From VAXT01 sp963728535 (lineage in GTDB: Bacteria; Actinomycetota; Thermoleophilia; Gaiellales; Gaiellaceae): 64,000 nt of DNA. How positions within the stretch are numbered: position 1 is the first letter of the stretch; every line of letters starts with the position of its first letter. This document shows, one piece after another, positions 54,976-63,106 of this stretch. Position numbers and translations under genes: made by a program. Where the stretch lies: contig CAVSKK010000001.1 in NCBI GenBank assembly GCA_963728535.1, forward strand, positions 620,001 to 684,000. The letters run 5' to 3'. The notes under the pieces were generated by a model. That model worked only from the letters and a program-made list of their open reading frames with translations, was not told the DNA's origin and searched no databases.

Positions 54976-57723
54976 CTACGAGGCGGCCAGCAACTCGTGC
55001 CGGGCAGCTTCGTTCGTGAGGATCTCCGGCGGTAGCACTCGCTGGAGCGCGCCGACACAACGGGGGCAGAACTGCGACCCGGCCGCTCGCCTCAGCTCGT
55101 CCATCGCTTCGAGAGCCGGCCGCGCTGCTCGATAGATACGGGTCGTGAGCATCGAGTCGAGCGCGTCGGCGACGTGGATGATGCGGGCGCCGAGCGGGAT
55201 CTCCTCCCCCTTCAGGCCGTCCGGGTAACCGGTGCCGTCGAAGCGCTCGTGGTGGTGGCGGATCGCAGGCACGGCATCGTTCAGGAAACCAAGCCGGTCG
55301 ATGATGCGGGCGCCCTCGTCGGAGTGGCGCTGCATGAGGGCCCACTCGTCGTCCGTGAGGACGGCGGGCTTCAAGAGGATGGCGTCGGGGACGGCGAGCT
55401 TCCCGATGTCGTGGAAGAGCGCCGCGTGGCCGAGCAGGTCGAGCTCCGTCTGCGAGAGGCCGAGCTCGCGCCCGATGGCGAGCGCGAGTTGCTGCACGCG
55501 GCGGGAATGCCCCGCCGTGTAGGCGTCGCGAGCGTCCACCGTCGCCGAGAGGCTCTCCATGGCTGCGGTCGAGCGCTCCTTGAGCAGCCGGTTCGCCTGC
55601 TCGAGCGACACGTTCTGGGTCTGGATCGTCTCAGCGGCGGCACGGAGCTTCTGGGCGCTCTTCTGCGTGTGCCGCAGGTACGCCTCCTGCGTCTTGCGCA
55701 TGAGGAGCAGCGGCACGGCGAACACCGCGAGCGCGTACAGCCCAGCTGCGTGATAGGCGATTGCCATCACGCCGCCGACGAAGCCGTACACGATCCAGTG
55801 CGGCGCGAGCCAGGCGAAGCGCTCCTGCCACACACGCCACACGCGCTCGTGTCCTTCCATTGCGATCGCGACACTCAGGAGACCCGTGTTGACGGCGAAG
55901 TAAGCCAGCCCGGCCGCGAGACCCGCAGCGGCGGTGGCGAACTCGCCCATGGTTCCTTCAAAGCCCGCCATGAAGATGCCGGCGGCCGCGAGGGACGAAA
56001 GTGAGAGCGCGCCGACGTTGAACAGGACGCGGTGCAGCTCGGAGCGCCGTGCGCTCCACTCGACGATCGCTGTGGTCGCTGCGAGCACGAGCGCAGCGCG
56101 GGGGCCGAAAAGCGCGGCGCCCGCGAGTGAGCCCACGGCGCTGACGGAGATCGACCCGCCGTCGTCCACCTCGATCGCAAGGGCCTGGCCGAAGCCGACG
56201 AGAACGACGAGCGCGATGAGTGCGAAGACGTCGTGGCTCGCGCCGAAGACGATTCCGAGCACGCCTGCCCCGATGCCGACGAAGGCAACGAGGCCGACCA
56301 TGAGCGCGAGCCGTCGTGAGAGCGTCAGGAAGTGAGGCCCGTTCATCGCGTGCGTCCGGGGGTGGCGTCGCTCTTCCGGCGGGATCAGCTCCACCGCCGG
56401 TGGCAGTGCCTCGAGTTCGGTAGGCGCTTGCGGGACCGCGACGAGCCTCGGCTTGCGATCGGCAGGTACGGCCAATGGCTCGGAGGTCGCGTCGAGCACC
56501 CGGTTGCGGCCCTGGAGCTTCGCGCGGTAAACCGCGAGGTCCGCCTGGTGAATGAGCTCGTTCGCGTCTTGCCCATCGCGCGGATAGGCCGCAACGCCGA
56601 TCGAGATCGTGGCCCGGATGGGCTGGCTCGAGGTCTCGACGTCGATGTAGCGCTCGGCGACTGCCTTCCTGATCCGCTCTGCGATCTCCAGGGCCTCCTC
56701 GTTGCTCGTCTCGGGGAGGAGGATGCTGAACTCCTCGCCGCCGAAGCGCGCCGGCACGTCGTAGTGACGCAGCTCCGCGCGGAAGACGTCCGCGACGCCC
56801 TTGAGCACCGCGTCGCCGGCGAGGTGGCCGTATGAGTTGTTGATGTCCCTCAGGAGGTCGAGGTCGGCCATGATCAAGGCCAGGGGCCGGTCGAAGCGCT
56901 GGGCGCGAATGATCTCTTCGTTGAGCGCGAGGCCGAAATGACGGGCGTTGAAGAGACCGGTCTTCGAGTCGACGCGGGCCTCCGCCTCGAGCTTGGGGAC
57001 GGACAGCGAGCGGTGGATCAGGAGGATCGGGGAGAGCGCAAACGGGATCAGCCAGGGGTTGATGTGCCAGAACGTTGCGAGCACAACGCCCAGAGCGGCG
57101 AGCACGAGCTCCGTGGAGAGGCCGTGGAACGAAAACAGGCGGGACTCACGGATCGAGTGCCCATGCCCGAGCATCAGCATCGGGGCCAGCGCCGCGTGGT
57201 TGATTCCCACGAGGACGACCGAGCATGCCAAGCCGGCGACCGCGAACCTGAGATTTCCGTCAGCAATCAGGCCGTCGGCCCCCAGAATCACCTTGACGAT
57301 CCCCCACGCCGCGATCGTGGCGATCACGTAGTTGCAGATGTTGAAGAACTCGCGGTACCAGGACGTCCGGGTCTTCAGCCAACTCGGGATGTGCATGATG
57401 ATCGCCACCGCGACGACTAGCTCCGGTGGTAGGAGCAGGATCGCTGGAATCAGGAAGACGTTTGTCGCGTGATAGGTCTGGTTCGGCGGATGCTCGACCA
57501 GGAGCACCTGAGCGATCGCCGCGCCCGCCGCGAGAATGACGAACGTGGCCCAGACGCCGACGCTGTGGTGATCGCTCTGGAGCCTGCCCATGAAGGGCAA
57601 TGCGGCGAGGCCCGCGACGGCCGCGACCGCGACGAGGTAGATCATCGCCGGCAACGAGAGCTTGTGGCGGCCGTCTACAGGGCTTGGGTCGAACTCGCCG
57701 CCGAAGGACAAATCGGTGGGCAC
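54976..57723 (-). CDS. Membrane GGDEF plus HD-GYP protein with two membrane modules
   Basis: 915 residues. First membrane module (about 24-240), GGDEF domain with active-type G-G-E-E-F at 328-332 and M-A-D-L-D at 285-289, second membrane module (about 470-675), a coiled coil (680-720), and HD-GYP with H771-D772 and H-H-H-E-R-F-D-G-T-G-Y-P (823-834). Both the diguanylate cyclase and the phosphodiesterase signatures look intact, so it could both make and degrade c-di-GMP. The A-site before G-G-E-E-F shows no R-x-x-D inhibitory motif at the usual position. It ends 56 bp from the repeat-protein start. Confidence 0.92.
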   Translation of the reverse strand: MPTDLSFGGEFDPSPVDGRHKLSLPAMIYLVAVAAVAGLAALPFMGRLQSDHHSVGVWATFVILAAGAAIAQVLLVEHPPNQTYHATNVFLIPAILLLPPELVVAVAIIMHIPSWLKTRTSWYREFFNICNYVIATIAAWGIVKVILGADGLIADGNLRFAVAGLACSVVLVGINHAALAPMLMLGHGHSIRESRLFSFHGLSTELVLAALGVVLATFWHINPWLIPFALSPILLIHRSLSVPKLEAEARVDSKTGLFNARHFGLALNEEIIRAQRFDRPLALIMADLDLLRDINNSYGHLAGDAVLKGVADVFRAELRHYDVPARFGGEEFSILLPETSNEEALEIAERIRKAVAERYIDVETSSQPIRATISIGVAAYPRDGQDANELIHQADLAVYRAKLQGRNRVLDATSEPLAVPADRKPRLVAVPQAPTELEALPPAVELIPPEERRHPRTHAMNGPHFLTLSRRLALMVGLVAFVGIGAGVLGIVFGASHDVFALIALVVLVGFGQALAIEVDDGGSISVSAVGSLAGAALFGPRAALVLAATTAIVEWSARRSELHRVLFNVGALSLSSLAAAGIFMAGFEGTMGEFATAAAGLAAGLAYFAVNTGLLSVAIAMEGHERVWRVWQERFAWLAPHWIVYGFVGGVMAIAYHAAGLYALAVFAVPLLLMRKTQEAYLRHTQKSAQKLRAAAETIQTQNVSLEQANRLLKERSTAAMESLSATVDARDAYTAGHSRRVQQLALAIGRELGLSQTELDLLGHAALFHDIGKLAVPDAILLKPAVLTDDEWALMQRHSDEGARIIDRLGFLNDAVPAIRHHHERFDGTGYPDGLKGEEIPLGARIIHVADALDSMLTTRIYRAARPALEAMDELRRAAGSQFCPRCVGALQRVLPPEILTNEAARHELLAAS

Positions 57724-57866
57724 CGTGCTCAGGCCTCGCTCATGATCAGTCGCTCGTACCGCATGGTTGTTCTCTCCAGTCCCTTTCAGGGAGCCGCAAA
57801 GGAAGGTCGTTCAGGTCTCAACGTATGGGCGGCGCGGAGACCGGGCATCCCCCGTCCGAGGGAGAC

Positions 57867-57893
57867 GGGGGCCGGCTCTGGAAGCCGGCCCCC
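57867..57893 (-). terminator. Strong hairpin terminator of the S8 peptidase gene
   Basis: GGGGGCCGGCT, loop CTGGA, AGCCGGCCCCC: an 11-bp perfect stem 15 nt past the peptidase stop on the minus strand. The U-tract on that strand is weak. The other 110 bp up to the GGDEF gene show no gene. Confidence 0.7.
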
Positions 57894-57907
57894 GCTTTGC
57901 ACTCGAA

Positions 57908-59728
57908 TTAGGGAGCTGGAAGTGGCGCCAGGTCCGGGTCGGCCGCGGCTGCGGCCTCCTCTTCTGGCGTCAGCAGGTAGTCGTTGCTCGGAGCGGTGTT
58001 GTCGCCCCCGGCAGCGTCTTCCTTGGTGACATCCGAGGCTGCGAGCACGTCGCTCCACGAAACGTCTGACCAGGAAACGTCGCTCCAGGAAACGTCCGAC
58101 CACGAAGCGTCGCTCCAGGAGACGTCCGACCAGGAGACGTCGCTCCAAGAGGCCGAGTCCCAGGACATGCTGTTCTTCGCCAGGTCAGACCAGCTGACCG
58201 AGTCGAAGACACGCGCTCCAGTGACGCTGCTGGAGGTATCAGAGATGATGAACCGGTTCAGCGCGAGGTTCGGGTTCGGTGGAGTCCTCACGTCCGCTGA
58301 GCGCTGTGCGTTGAGCTCGCCGACTCCGGCGGAGCCCGACGGAGCCTCAGGGATGAAACGGGCCCTCTGCATGAGTGCGCCCTTCACCTGGTCCGGCGTC
58401 CACGTCGGGTGCCGGGCGAGGATCTGCGCAGCCGCGCCTGCAACGATGGGAGCCGCGAAGGAGGTGCCGGAGAGCCGCATGTAGCCGGGGCCGACCACGT
58501 GGTCGGGCCGCTCGGCCGGCAGTGTCGCGTTCGCCGGCACCGGTCCGATGATGAACCGGCCGGCTGCCGCGATCTCGGGCTTCCGGAAGCCGTCCTTCGT
58601 GTAGCCGTAGGCCGACCAGTCGGCGATGTCGTGCTTCCTGGCATTCGACGAGTCCTCGAGGTCGACCGCGCCGACCGTGATCACGAACGGGTCGTTGCCC
58701 GGAGCGAACGGCACGCCGCTCGGCCCGTCGGGATTGCCGTAGTTCCCGGATGCGACGACGACCGTCACGCCTGCGAACCAGAGCTTCTCCACGGCCTTGT
58801 CGAGCGGATCCTTCGTGAAGTTGCTCGGGGTCGTGGAGTGGAGCGACAGGTTCGCGACACGGATGTTGTAGAGCGCGCGGTTCTGGTAGATCCACTCGAC
58901 CCCCGCGATGACGTCGCTTGTCCGTGCCATGCCGTAGTCGTTCATGACATCGACCGAAACGAGGTTCGCTCCTGGAGCAGCCCCGGCTTCGCCGGGAGCG
59001 TTGCCCGCCGCGATGCCTGCGACGAACGTGCCGTGCCCACGGCCGTCACCCGGTGAGTTGGGCCCGGTTGTGGTGAACACCTTCTCCGCAATGACGCGGT
59101 TGCCCATGTCGAAGTCGGCCCGGTTCTTGTCGATGCCGGAGTCGACGATTGCGATCGTCGGCATCGTCGCCCGGTACTGCTCGGTCTGGGCGAAGAAGGG
59201 ACGTGTGTTTTCAGCGGTCGGCCACAGGTGCCTCGAGGTCGGCGTAACCGAGCCGGACAGCTTGTACTCGGCGTCACTCGAAATCGTGAGCCCTTGGTAT
59301 TTCTTGGCCAGGTCGAGCACCTTGCCCGCCTTCAGCGTGACTGCGATCGAGTTCACGAACTTGAACTCATCCTTCACACGCTCTCGATCGATCGACTCGT
59401 CTTCCCTCGCCGCAAAGCGAAACGCCCTGTCGGCATCGGTGACTCCGTCGGAGCTCTGGATGATCATCCTCGTGAGACTGTCGGGGTACATATGCGCCTT
59501 CGCGAGCAGAACGGGATCGACGTAAGTCGGAGCCTTCTGCTTCGGTGCCTTGACTGCGCCGCCCGCAAGGGGAATCGCCGCAACGAAGAGGACGCTCAGG
59601 ATTGCAATGAAGCCTCGTCCACCCTTGCCCCACAGGGCATTGGCGCGCGAGTCGCCTCCACGGTTCCCGGTCCCCCAAAGTGCACTCGAGCGTGTCTCGC
59701 TGTGAGTGCCGCTGTTATCTCGTGACAT
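57908..59728 (-). CDS. S8 serine peptidase with SWSDV pentapeptide tail
   Basis: 606 residues. The cytoplasmic N-terminus has two A-L-W-G motifs (A-L-W-G-T-G-N-R-G-G and A-L-W-G-K-G-G-R-G) before a membrane or signal helix (about 39-58). A propeptide follows, then the subtilase: Asp in A-I-V-D-S-G-I-D, His in R-G-H-G-T-F-V-A-G, Asn in A-S-G-N-Y-G and Ser in S-G-T-S-F-A-A-P. The tail has seven S-W-S-D-V/A pentapeptides plus related units, then an acidic end. Secreted or surface-anchored. GGGAGAGG precedes the ATG. Confidence 0.92.
   Translation of the reverse strand: MSRDNSGTHSETRSSALWGTGNRGGDSRANALWGKGGRGFIAILSVLFVAAIPLAGGAVKAPKQKAPTYVDPVLLAKAHMYPDSLTRMIIQSSDGVTDADRAFRFAAREDESIDRERVKDEFKFVNSIAVTLKAGKVLDLAKKYQGLTISSDAEYKLSGSVTPTSRHLWPTAENTRPFFAQTEQYRATMPTIAIVDSGIDKNRADFDMGNRVIAEKVFTTTGPNSPGDGRGHGTFVAGIAAGNAPGEAGAAPGANLVSVDVMNDYGMARTSDVIAGVEWIYQNRALYNIRVANLSLHSTTPSNFTKDPLDKAVEKLWFAGVTVVVASGNYGNPDGPSGVPFAPGNDPFVITVGAVDLEDSSNARKHDIADWSAYGYTKDGFRKPEIAAAGRFIIGPVPANATLPAERPDHVVGPGYMRLSGTSFAAPIVAGAAAQILARHPTWTPDQVKGALMQRARFIPEAPSGSAGVGELNAQRSADVRTPPNPNLALNRFIISDTSSSVTGARVFDSVSWSDLAKNSMSWDSASWSDVSWSDVSWSDASWSDVSWSDVSWSDVSWSDVLAASDVTKEDAAGGDNTAPSNDYLLTPEEEAAAAADPDLAPLPAP
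58046..58165. repeat. 15-bp tandem repeat encoding SWSDV units
   Basis: About eight 15-bp units, alternating ACGTCGCTCCAGGAA-like and ACGTCCGACCAGGAG-like forms, so there is also a 30-bp period. In frame within the S8 peptidase gene; unit number may vary between strains. Confidence 0.85.
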
Positions 59729-59903
59729 GTCCCTCTCCCTTTCCGCGCAGTAGGCGCGAAGCCGCAGTTATGTCCAATAGAAACCTTGTTCCACCGTAGA
59801 TTTCGCCCGCCGCCGGCTTATCACCCTTTGGGGTATGACTTTCAAAATCACTCGCGCGAGGGATTCCGACCGTCCGACGACCGGTGGGCGAGAGCGAGGG
59901 GGG

Positions 59904-59909
59904 TACGCT
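59904..59909 (+). promoter_or_regulatory. -10 hexamer TACGCT with leaderless spacing (murT)
   Basis: TACGCT, 6 nt, then GTG 59916. The 187-bp gap (59729-59915) otherwise holds the peptidase promoter region and nothing else I recognise. Confidence 0.5.
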
Positions 59910-59915
59910 GGCGCG

Positions 59916-61292
59916 GTGAGATTCCACGTCCCTTTGCCGGCCGGGATCGCGGTTGCGCGGGCCGCTGCGCGTCTTTCGCGGCTCGCCGGGGCGGGCGGAG
60001 GCACGACCGTGCCCGGCAAGGTGCTTTCCGCGCTCGACCCCGATGCGCTCGACAGGCTTGCCGAGCGCCTTCCGCTCGGTTCGGCGCTGATCTCGGCGAC
60101 GAACGGGAAGACGACGAGCGCCGCGATGGCTGCGGAGATCCTCTCCCCCGGCCTGCGCCTCGCTCACAATGCAGCGGGCGCGAATCTCGTCTCCGGGGTC
60201 ACCTCCGCTCTCCTCTCCGCCCGGAACGCGGAACTGGGTCTCTTCGAGGTCGACGAGGCCGCTCTGCCGGAGGTCGCGCGCCGCGTCACGCCCCGCTCGG
60301 TCTGCCTCGGAAACCTCTTTCGAGACCAGCTCGACCGCTACGGAGAGCTCGAGCACCTCGCCGAGCGCTGGCGGGGAACGGTTGCCGAGCTCTCACCGGA
60401 GGCGGTGCTCGTGGTGAACGGCGATGATCCACAGGTCGGCGACCTGGCGGGCGCGCGCCCCGGGGGTCTCGTCTTCGGGCTCGACGATCCGCGTCACGCG
60501 AGGCCTGAGCTCCAGCATGCCGCCGACTCGAAATGGTGCATTTCGTGCGGTCATCCGTACGAGTACGCGGCCGCGTATATGGGCCACCTCGGGGATTATC
60601 GCTGCCCTGCCTGCGGGCACGGCCGGCCTCCGCTCGACGTTTCAGCGAGGGACGTCGAGCTGGGCGGGCTCGAGAGCGTGGAGTTCACGCTGGTCGCTCC
60701 GGCCGGCGAGTGCCGTGTTCGGCTCGGCGTCCCGGGGCTCTACAACGTCTACAACGCGCTGGCCGCCGCGTCGCTCGCGTTCGCGCTCGGCGCAGGGCTC
60801 GACGACGTCGAGGCGGGTTTGAGGCGGTTCGGCGCGGCCTTCGGGCGCTTCGAGCGCATCGAGGTCGGAGGGCGCGGTCTCCTCGTGTTGCTGGTCAAGA
60901 ATCCCGCGGGAGCGAACGAGGTTGTGCGAACCCTCGTCACCGGCGGAGCCCCGAGGCTCGCCGTGATCGCGCTGAACGACGCAATCGCCGACGGGCGGGA
61001 TGTCTCGTGGATCTGGGACGTCGACTGGGAGCCGCTTCTCGCCGGCCTCGACCGGGTCGTCGTCACGGGCGAGCGGGCCGCGGAGATGGCTCTGCGCTGC
61101 AAATACGCGGGCTTTCCGCCAGGTGCGATCGAGGTCGTACCGGAGCTCGATCGTGCGCTCGATCGCGGGCTCGAGCTGACCGCGGAGGACGGCGAGCTCG
61201 TGGTCCTCCCCACGTACACGGCCATGCTGGCCTTGCGCAAGATCGTCTCCGAGCGGGGATTCGTCCGTCCGTACTGGGAGCGTGCGGCGTGA
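59916..61292 (+). CDS. murT: Lipid II isoglutaminyl synthase, MurT subunit
   Basis: 458 residues from GTG 59916 (a longer in-frame ATG at 59835 would precede the promoter). A Mur-ligase ATP loop A-T-N-G-K-T-T, then L-F-E-V-D-E-A, G-N-L-F-R-D-Q-L-D-R-Y-G and a MurT-specific zinc ribbon (C-I-S-C-G near residue 205 and C-P-A-C-G near 231). The C-terminal DUF1727 domain has N-P-A-G-A-N-E and D-V-S-W-I-W-D-V-D. With GatD it amidates D-Glu of lipid II to D-isoglutamine. GTGA overlap with gatD. Confidence 0.95.
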   Translation: MRFHVPLPAGIAVARAAARLSRLAGAGGGTTVPGKVLSALDPDALDRLAERLPLGSALISATNGKTTSAAMAAEILSPGLRLAHNAAGANLVSGVTSALLSARNAELGLFEVDEAALPEVARRVTPRSVCLGNLFRDQLDRYGELEHLAERWRGTVAELSPEAVLVVNGDDPQVGDLAGARPGGLVFGLDDPRHARPELQHAADSKWCISCGHPYEYAAAYMGHLGDYRCPACGHGRPPLDVSARDVELGGLESVEFTLVAPAGECRVRLGVPGLYNVYNALAAASLAFALGAGLDDVEAGLRRFGAAFGRFERIEVGGRGLLVLLVKNPAGANEVVRTLVTGGAPRLAVIALNDAIADGRDVSWIWDVDWEPLLAGLDRVVVTGERAAEMALRCKYAGFPPGAIEVVPELDRALDRGLELTAEDGELVVLPTYTAMLALRKIVSERGFVRPYWERAA

Positions 61293-62041
61293 CGGCGCTT
61301 CGCGTCGCGCACCTGTACCCCGAGTATCTGAACATCTACGCCGACCGCGGCAACATCGCGGTACTCTTCAACCGGGCCGGGTGGCGCGGGATCGAGCTCG
61401 TGGTGGAGCCCGTCAGCGTCGGTGAGGCTCTTCGGCCCGGTGAGCACGACCTCATCTACGTCGGCGGTGGACAGGATCGGGAGCAGGCGCTTATCGCACC
61501 GGATCTCGCCTCGAAGGGCGGCGCGATCCGTGAGGCCGTCGAAGGCGGCACCGCTGTCCTGGCCGTGTGCGGCGGCTATCAGCTGTTGGGGGGCTTCTAT
61601 CGCGACCGGGGAGGCGCCGAACTGCCGGGCGCCGGCCTCTTTCCGCTGCACACGGTCGCGGGCGAGCGGCGGCTGATCGGGGACTGCCTGCTCGAATGCG
61701 AGCTCGAGCCCGGCGAGAAGCGCACGGTGGCGGGGTTCGAGAACCACGCGGGGCTCACTCGCCTGGAGCCCGGCGCGGAGCCGCTCGGCCGCGTCGTGGC
61801 GGGCTTCGGCAACGACGGCGCGAGTGGTTTCGAGGGCTGCCGCGTCGGGACGGCGATCGGCACGTACCTCCACGGGCCGCTGCTGCCCCGGAATCCGTGG
61901 CTTGCCGACTGGCTGCTGGCTCGAGCCCTGACGCATAGGCTCGGAGAGGCTCCGGCTCTGGAGCCGCTGCCCGACAGCCTCGAGCGAGAAGCGCATCTCG
62001 TATCGGCGGCGCGGGCGCGCTCGCGTGGCGGCCGCTTCTAG
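61289..62041 (+). CDS. gatD: Lipid II isoglutaminyl synthase, GatD glutaminase subunit
   Basis: 250 residues from GTG 61289. Class I (CobB/CobQ-type) glutaminase: Y-P-E-Y-L-N-I-Y-A-D-R-G-N at the start, Y-V-G-G-G-Q-D-R-E-Q, V-C-G-G-Y-Q-L-L-G with the catalytic Cys near residue 92, and G-T-Y-L-H-G-P-L-L with the catalytic His near 193. It supplies ammonia to MurT. The last 35 residues are a helical extension. Confidence 0.95.
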   Translation: MTALRVAHLYPEYLNIYADRGNIAVLFNRAGWRGIELVVEPVSVGEALRPGEHDLIYVGGGQDREQALIAPDLASKGGAIREAVEGGTAVLAVCGGYQLLGGFYRDRGGAELPGAGLFPLHTVAGERRLIGDCLLECELEPGEKRTVAGFENHAGLTRLEPGAEPLGRVVAGFGNDGASGFEGCRVGTAIGTYLHGPLLPRNPWLADWLLARALTHRLGEAPALEPLPDSLEREAHLVSAARARSRGGRF

Positions 62042-62141
62042 GCGGCGGCCAGCCATCCGGCCGAGCTGCCCCTTGCCTTTTCTGTTTCCGCCTTTTACTA
62101 CACGCGCGAGGGGGCCGTCCGCGACCCGCCGCCCGATTTTC

Positions 62142-62171
62142 ATCGTATCGGGGAGATTCGCGCGTGTCTGT
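62142..62171 (-). promoter_or_regulatory. Second copy of the hutF promoter-like element
   Basis: Minus strand: ACAGACACGCGC (62171-62160), 12 nt, TACGAT (62147-62142), AAAATCGGG. It points at the 3' end of gatD, where a 100-nt antisense or small RNA (62042-62135) could start; that stretch is purine-rich on the minus strand and has no gene. Confidence 0.35.
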
Positions 62172-62213
62172 GCCGGAACGGCGCCAGAATGCCGTACGAG
62201 CCGCTGGGAGGCC

Positions 62214-62672
62214 TTACGGCGCCCAGAGAGCCCCGAGGTAGACCACGGGGTCACCTGGGCGCCAGCGGGTCAGGAAACGCTGGATAGGCGGATGGAGCAC
62301 GATCTCGTCCAGCTCGGCGACGTCGAACAGCCGGTGGCCGCGCACGGCGGCGTCTCTCGACGTGACGGCCTCGAGCGAGCGCCCTTCGAGGTCGCCCGAG
62401 AAGATGATGTGGACGACGTGCTTCGCGGCGAAGCTACGCACCGGAGCGATCGAATCGACGATCGCGACCGGCCCCTCCACCGGTATCTCGTCGGCCACGC
62501 CCACCTCCTCTGCGAGCTCGCGATGGAGGGCCCGGACAAGGCTCTCGCCCGAGTTCACGCCGCCCCCCGGCAACAGCCAGTACTCGCGCTCCGCCTTCTC
62601 GTGCCGGCAGAGAAGAATGCGTCCGCCCCAGCGCAGGATCGCCGAGACGCGGATGCGGGGCTCGGTGGCCAT
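62214..62672 (-). CDS. Nudix hydrolase
   Basis: 152 residues. The Nudix box is G-G-G-V-N-S-G-E-S-L-V-R-A-L-H-R-E-L-A-E-E-V-G, matching G-x5-E-x7-R-E-x2-E-E-x-G. R-I-L-L-C-R-H-E-K near residue 18 and E-Y-W-L-L-P precede it. It hydrolyses a nucleoside diphosphate derivative; the substrate is unknown. ATGA overlap with dut suggests nucleotide-pool cleaning. Confidence 0.9.
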   Translation of the reverse strand: MATEPRIRVSAILRWGGRILLCRHEKAEREYWLLPGGGVNSGESLVRALHRELAEEVGVADEIPVEGPVAIVDSIAPVRSFAAKHVVHIIFSGDLEGRSLEAVTSRDAAVRGHRLFDVAELDEIVLHPPIQRFLTRWRPGDPVVYLGALWAP

Positions 62673-63106
62673 CAGACGTTCGAGGAGCCGAAGCCGCGCA
62701 CTCCCCGCTCGCTCTGCGGAAGCTCGTCGACCTCCGTCGGCTCGACCTCGGCGACCGGGACGACGACGAGCTGAGCGATGCGCATCCCGGGCTCGACGAC
62801 GAAGAGGGTCTCGAGATCGGTGTTGTGCAGGACGATTCGCAGCTCGCCGCGATACCCCGAGTCGACCAGTCCCGGAGTGTTGACGATCGTGATCCCGTGC
62901 TTTGCCGCCAAGCCTGACCGTGGCTGAACGAACCCCGCGAAGCCCTCCGGGATTGCGACGGCAAGCCCGGTGCCGACAACAGCGCGCTCTCCGGGCCGGA
63001 GCTCGACGCGCTCGCATGCGGACAGGTCGAGCCCGGCGTCCCCGCGGTACGCCTGGGCCGGGACGACCGCGTCGTCGCGCAGTCGCTGGATCGGAAGCTC
63101 GGTCAC
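62672..63106 (-). CDS. dut: dUTP diphosphatase
   Basis: 144 residues from GTG 63106. The five trimeric-dUTPase motifs are present: A-G-L-D-L-S-A, P-R-S-G-L-A-A-K-H-G, V-D-S-G-Y-R-G-E-L, G-M-R-I-A-Q-L-V-V-V-P and R-G-V-R-G-F-G-S-S. It hydrolyses dUTP to dUMP. The start overlaps the hflX stop by 4 nt. Confidence 0.96.
   Translation of the reverse strand: MTELPIQRLRDDAVVPAQAYRGDAGLDLSACERVELRPGERAVVGTGLAVAIPEGFAGFVQPRSGLAAKHGITIVNTPGLVDSGYRGELRIVLHNTDLETLFVVEPGMRIAQLVVVPVAEVEPTEVDELPQSERGVRGFGSSNV

Noticed and set aside
58046..58165. CRISPR-like array
   Set aside because: The units are 15 bp with no unique spacers and encode in-frame SWSDV peptides, so this is a coding repeat.
60533..61288. 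Upstream in-frame extension of gatD inside murT
   Set aside because: Arg-rich shadow frame; the GTG overlap at 61289 and the conserved Y-P-E-Y-L-N-I-Y start define gatD.
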